Shown here: in pieces, positions 61,621 to 64,000 of the stretch | Numbering within the stretch: the first letter of the stretch is position 1 | How the letters are laid out: each line of letters opens with the position of its first letter | Source of the DNA: an uncultured bacterium | Lineage (GTDB): Bacteria; Vulcanimicrobiota; Xenobia; Xenobiales; Xenobiaceae | Length of the DNA stretch: 64,000 nt | Reading direction: 5' to 3' | Assembly: GCA_934636825.1 (NCBI GenBank) | Contig: CAKUBG010000004.1 | Span: forward strand, 54,067 to 118,066 | The notes under the pieces: generated by a model | Told to the model about the DNA's origin: nothing | Database searches by the model: none | Seen by the model: only the letters and a program-made list of their open reading frames with translations | Made by a program: the position numbers and the translations under genes

Positions 61621-63047
61621 CGAAGGCCCGCCCCGGTGCTCTCTTTTCACTGGAGAGAGCACAGAAGAAACTAAACATAGTCGCCAGCGAAGACCAGAGG
61701 GCGGCCCTGGAAAGCTTAATAGAGCACGAAAGGATCGCCTTGGACTGGCAACCAAGGGGCGGCAAAAGCACGTTTCTACAATTGGCCGCGCTGGCTTTAA
61801 GGGGCCGCGCCCTGGTGATCGTGCCTTCGGCCCCTATTGCCTTCGCTTCCATGATAGACTTGAAACGTTCTGCCCTTCGTGTTGGGTTTTATCAGAATTC
61901 AAAGAACGCTTTAAGGCGTAAAGTCTGTTATATAACGGCAGAAGGCTTCGAACACTTGACAGAAGAGCAAATAGAACGCTTTTCTCTGCTTGCTTTTGAC
62001 GAAGTGCAAACAGTAGAGAGCTGGCTACCTTTTCGCCCTGTGCTTGCTAGGATTTTGCCTAAATTCTGCGCTTGTAACGTCCGTTATAAAGTGGTATTAG
62101 GCTGGCTTTTCAGTATGGACTTAAGCGGCCTAACGTGCACCTTTTTACAAAAGTATGCTTTTAAGTTCGTACAAATGAAAATATATAGGCCTATCATTAG
62201 CGAGAACATTTTCCTAAACTACTTGCCAGCGGCTTCTTTTAGCCAGGGAAGTATAATGGCGGCCTCCCTGGCCTCTTCGCTTAAAGATTCTGCCCCTGTC
62301 AACAGTCCGCAAAACTTCGCTTTTTTCGTTGGCTCCCCTAAGTCGTTTCCTACTATCAAGCACGCCCTAAAGACTGAGATATTACAGGCTCAATATTTCA
62401 ATGGCGCAATGAAAAACAGAGGGGCGCGGCTTGATAGGCTTATCCGTTCGCCACCCGTGGCAACTGTAGGCACGGCGATCCTAGAGATTATCCCTAGCCT
62501 TTCGTTCTCGCATTCTTTCGAGTTCTTGGGAACTAAGCTGGCAAATGTTTCAACCATTCGGAGATTATCGAAGACAGGGCAAAGCGGCCTTTCCTTAGCT
62601 ACTTGGATCGATACAGAACAAAATCTCAAGGAGCGCGGCTTCCCCACGTCCACGTGCCTACGCCAATATTTAGGCATAGGCAAAAGCCCTTGCCTTATGT
62701 GTTCTGCTTGCCTTATTCGCGAAAAAGTAGCCACTCTAGAGAACTTGCTAGGCATCATAAAAAACGATATTGCTAGCAAAGAGCACTTATACTCGCGCCT
62801 AATATGGACTAATGAAAGCATGATAGCGTTAATAAACGCGTTCGCTCCTTGGTTAGCTGTGAAAGATACAGAGGATGAAGAAAAGCGCCTTTTTAGTATT
62901 CTCTACAAAGCACTAGGGAAGCGACGTGGCGACAAATACGCAGCCTATATAGTGGCCATAATGAAAGCAATTAAGCCAAGGCAAAGGACAATAAGAGAGC
63001 GGGCCTTTATCTTGCAAAGTTTAGGAGGATACACTTTTGACTTGTGA
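61617..63047 (+). CDS. Divergent RecQ-like helicase of the accessory element
   Basis: A 476-residue SF2-like protein. A Q-motif-like start precedes Walker A QPRGGKST (about 45-52). Motif Ia is LVIVPSAP, motif II LAFDEVQTVESW, like RecQ's DEAHCxSQW with Gln at the His place. The C-terminal motifs V and VI are degenerate (VGTAILEI; RRLSKTGQSG), but CLRQYLG...CLMCSACL matches the RecQ zinc-binding Cys pattern. So it derives from RecQ but may no longer be a processive helicase. It may serve element replication. Confidence 0.65.
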   Translation: MTKARPGALFSLERAQKKLNIVASEDQRAALESLIEHERIALDWQPRGGKSTFLQLAALALRGRALVIVPSAPIAFASMIDLKRSALRVGFYQNSKNALRRKVCYITAEGFEHLTEEQIERFSLLAFDEVQTVESWLPFRPVLARILPKFCACNVRYKVVLGWLFSMDLSGLTCTFLQKYAFKFVQMKIYRPIISENIFLNYLPAASFSQGSIMAASLASSLKDSAPVNSPQNFAFFVGSPKSFPTIKHALKTEILQAQYFNGAMKNRGARLDRLIRSPPVATVGTAILEIIPSLSFSHSFEFLGTKLANVSTIRRLSKTGQSGLSLATWIDTEQNLKERGFPTSTCLRQYLGIGKSPCLMCSACLIREKVATLENLLGIIKNDIASKEHLYSRLIWTNESMIALINAFAPWLAVKDTEDEEKRLFSILYKALGKRRGDKYAAYIVAIMKAIKPRQRTIRERAFILQSLGGYTFDL

Positions 63048-63438
63048 TTATGATTTAAAGTTTTGGGATAAAGCTTCAAATATTGAAGAATATATCATTG
63101 GGAGCGCGTCCGTGGTACAAATGTTGGTATCATTAGGGCGAACAGAAAAAGAAGAAGAAGAGGAAGCCCTGCGGACAGCACGCCATTATCTTATTTTCTG
63201 CGCCTGGAGTGCTTTAATGGCCGCGCTCAATTACTATAAAAACCAGATCAAACCGGAGGTGTTAGCACACGGAAAAGCTATTGCTGAGTTAACTAGTGAT
63301 ATGCCTACTATGTACGATCCTAGCGAGCTTAGCTCTTCATCAGAAAAAAAAGAGTGGCAAAAAGTCAAAATCGACAGCATTTCTGATCTAATATCGATTA
63401 GTAACCGCGCCTTTAATAAGGATAAGGAAAACAAATAG
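63037..63438 (+). CDS. Small unknown protein of the accessory element
   Basis: A 133-residue protein, unrecognised. It starts with TTG at 63037: AGGAGG lies 8 bases upstream, and it overlaps the helicase by 11 bases. It is helical, with a hydrophobic stretch (YLIFCAWSALMAALNYY) and a Ser/Lys-rich end. Its partner is probably the helicase. A strong terminator follows. Confidence 0.65.
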   Translation: MTCDYDLKFWDKASNIEEYIIGSASVVQMLVSLGRTEKEEEEEALRTARHYLIFCAWSALMAALNYYKNQIKPEVLAHGKAIAELTSDMPTMYDPSELSSSSEKKEWQKVKIDSISDLISISNRAFNKDKENK

Positions 63439-63469
63439 CCAGCCTTTGCCGGCATAGCGTAGTAAATTT

Positions 63470-63508
63470 AGCGCCTTCGTTCCCACCAAACGAAGGCGCT
63501 TTTCTTTT
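63470..63508 (+). terminator. Strong intrinsic terminator of the helicase operon
   Basis: Perfect 12-bp stem AGCGCCTTCGTT (63470-63481) / AACGAAGGCGCT (63489-63500), 7-base loop, then TTTCTTTT. Confidence 0.9.
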
Positions 63509-63582
63509 GTTTTGTTCAGTGCTTATAAGGGTATCAACATGGCCGCGCTGACTTAAAATTTAACTTTAAGTAAAGTTAAAAA

Positions 63583-63922
63583 ACGAGAATTTGCGCGGGG
63601 TAAAAAGCGAGAATTTGAAGCCATGTTTTGAGTATGCAACTATATAAAAACGAGAATTTTTAGAAAATTGGACAGGAATTGGACAGCCTGTCCAAACGAA
63701 GGGGCAAAAAGCCCGAAAAATAGGCGTTTTCTGTGTTGCCTTCCATACATACGAAAAGTACGGAAGTTTATTTTTTACGTTTTTGCAATTCCCCACTGCG
63801 CAGGGGCATTGCTTAAAGTTTGAATTAAAACACAGGAAACAGGAAGGACGATAAGCGAGAATTTTTTAGTCAAATTCTCGCCTGCGCAAATTCTCGCTTT
63901 TAGGACTTAAAAACGAGAATTT
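63583..63922. repeat. GCGAGAATTT repeat cluster (iteron-like)
   Basis: The 10-mer GCGAGAATTT or ACGAGAATTT occurs at 63583-63592, 63607-63616, 63650-63659, 63855-63864 and 63913-63922, and inverted at 63872-63881 and 63888-63897. A further copy lies at 60965. The copies at 63855 and 63872 form a palindrome with a 7-base spacer. No ORF is present in 63439-64000. Confidence 0.8.
63668..63685 (+). repeat. 18-bp direct repeat, copy 2
   Basis: TTGGACAGGAATTGGACA, identical to 60007-60024. It runs into a 17-bp palindrome TTGGACAGCCTGTCCAA (63679-63695), which looks like a binding site for a dimeric protein. Confidence 0.8.
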
Positions 63923-64000
63923 CAAACACAGGAGCAAAGGCAAGAGCTGAAGCCAAGGGAAGGCCGCTGGCGTACAGTATGGACAGAACAAAGCAAAGGC

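Overview
The window is bacterial DNA of moderate GC. About 58 kb reads as chromosome and the last ~4-5 kb as accessory, plasmid-like DNA. Three conserved blocks help place it: cdaA-ybbR-glmM, tilS-hpt-ftsH and tig-clpP-clpX. Together with the single-protein GlgA, ECF transport, PilT-like, GGDEF and HD-GYP genes they suggest a free-living or host-associated bacterium of a poorly sampled lineage. I cannot name the phylum from sequence alone.

Left part (1-20.9 kb, nearly all plus strand): a partial unknown gene, cutA, a RibU-like ECF subunit, then cdaA (c-di-AMP synthase), its YbbR partner and glmM. Directly after glmM, with a 5-base gap, runs a tightly packed six-gene set (5.1-13.4 kb): two related proteins of unknown function, three BrxD/DUF2791-like P-loop ATPases and an Lhr-like SF2 helicase. 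It looks like the ATPase-helicase part of BREX type 2 or Ter-linked systems, but without methylase, PglZ or nuclease. It is the best candidate here for an undescribed system. Then come glgA, a lone PilT-like ATPase, an exported 5'-nucleotidase, a SerA-like dehydrogenase and small conserved genes.

Middle (21-28 kb, minus strand): a zinc-ribbon coiled-coil protein, a normal hypoxanthine phosphoribosyltransferase, a membrane protein, ftsH, a second HPRT paralogue with altered catalytic residues, tilS, and tRNA-Met. From 28 to 45 kb: a receiver-like/Ser-Thr kinase fusion, an MFS transporter, envelope genes (phosphoesterase, acyltransferase, TolB-like), three tandem SGNH-like paralogues with a fourth at 42.7 kb, a CCA/poly(A) polymerase with a long acidic tail, rpiA, an M30-like lipoprotein peptidase, an aldo/keto reductase and a PPC-domain protein.

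Right part: a tRNA Lys-Leu-Gly operon, tig-clpP-clpX, HD-GYP and GGDEF signalling proteins, a TPR protein and an Uup-like ABC-F protein. Next is a solitary hsdS with an internal DNA duplication. A DinJ/YafQ-type toxin-antitoxin pair follows, flanked by two 229-bp direct repeats that contain a large palindrome. From ~59.9 kb the sequence looks like a replicon or integrative element. It has DnaA-box-like sites, iteron-like repeats, AT-rich DNA, a Mor-like regulator, an excisionase-type HTH, a divergent RecQ-like helicase and a second family of repeats (GCGAGAATTT).
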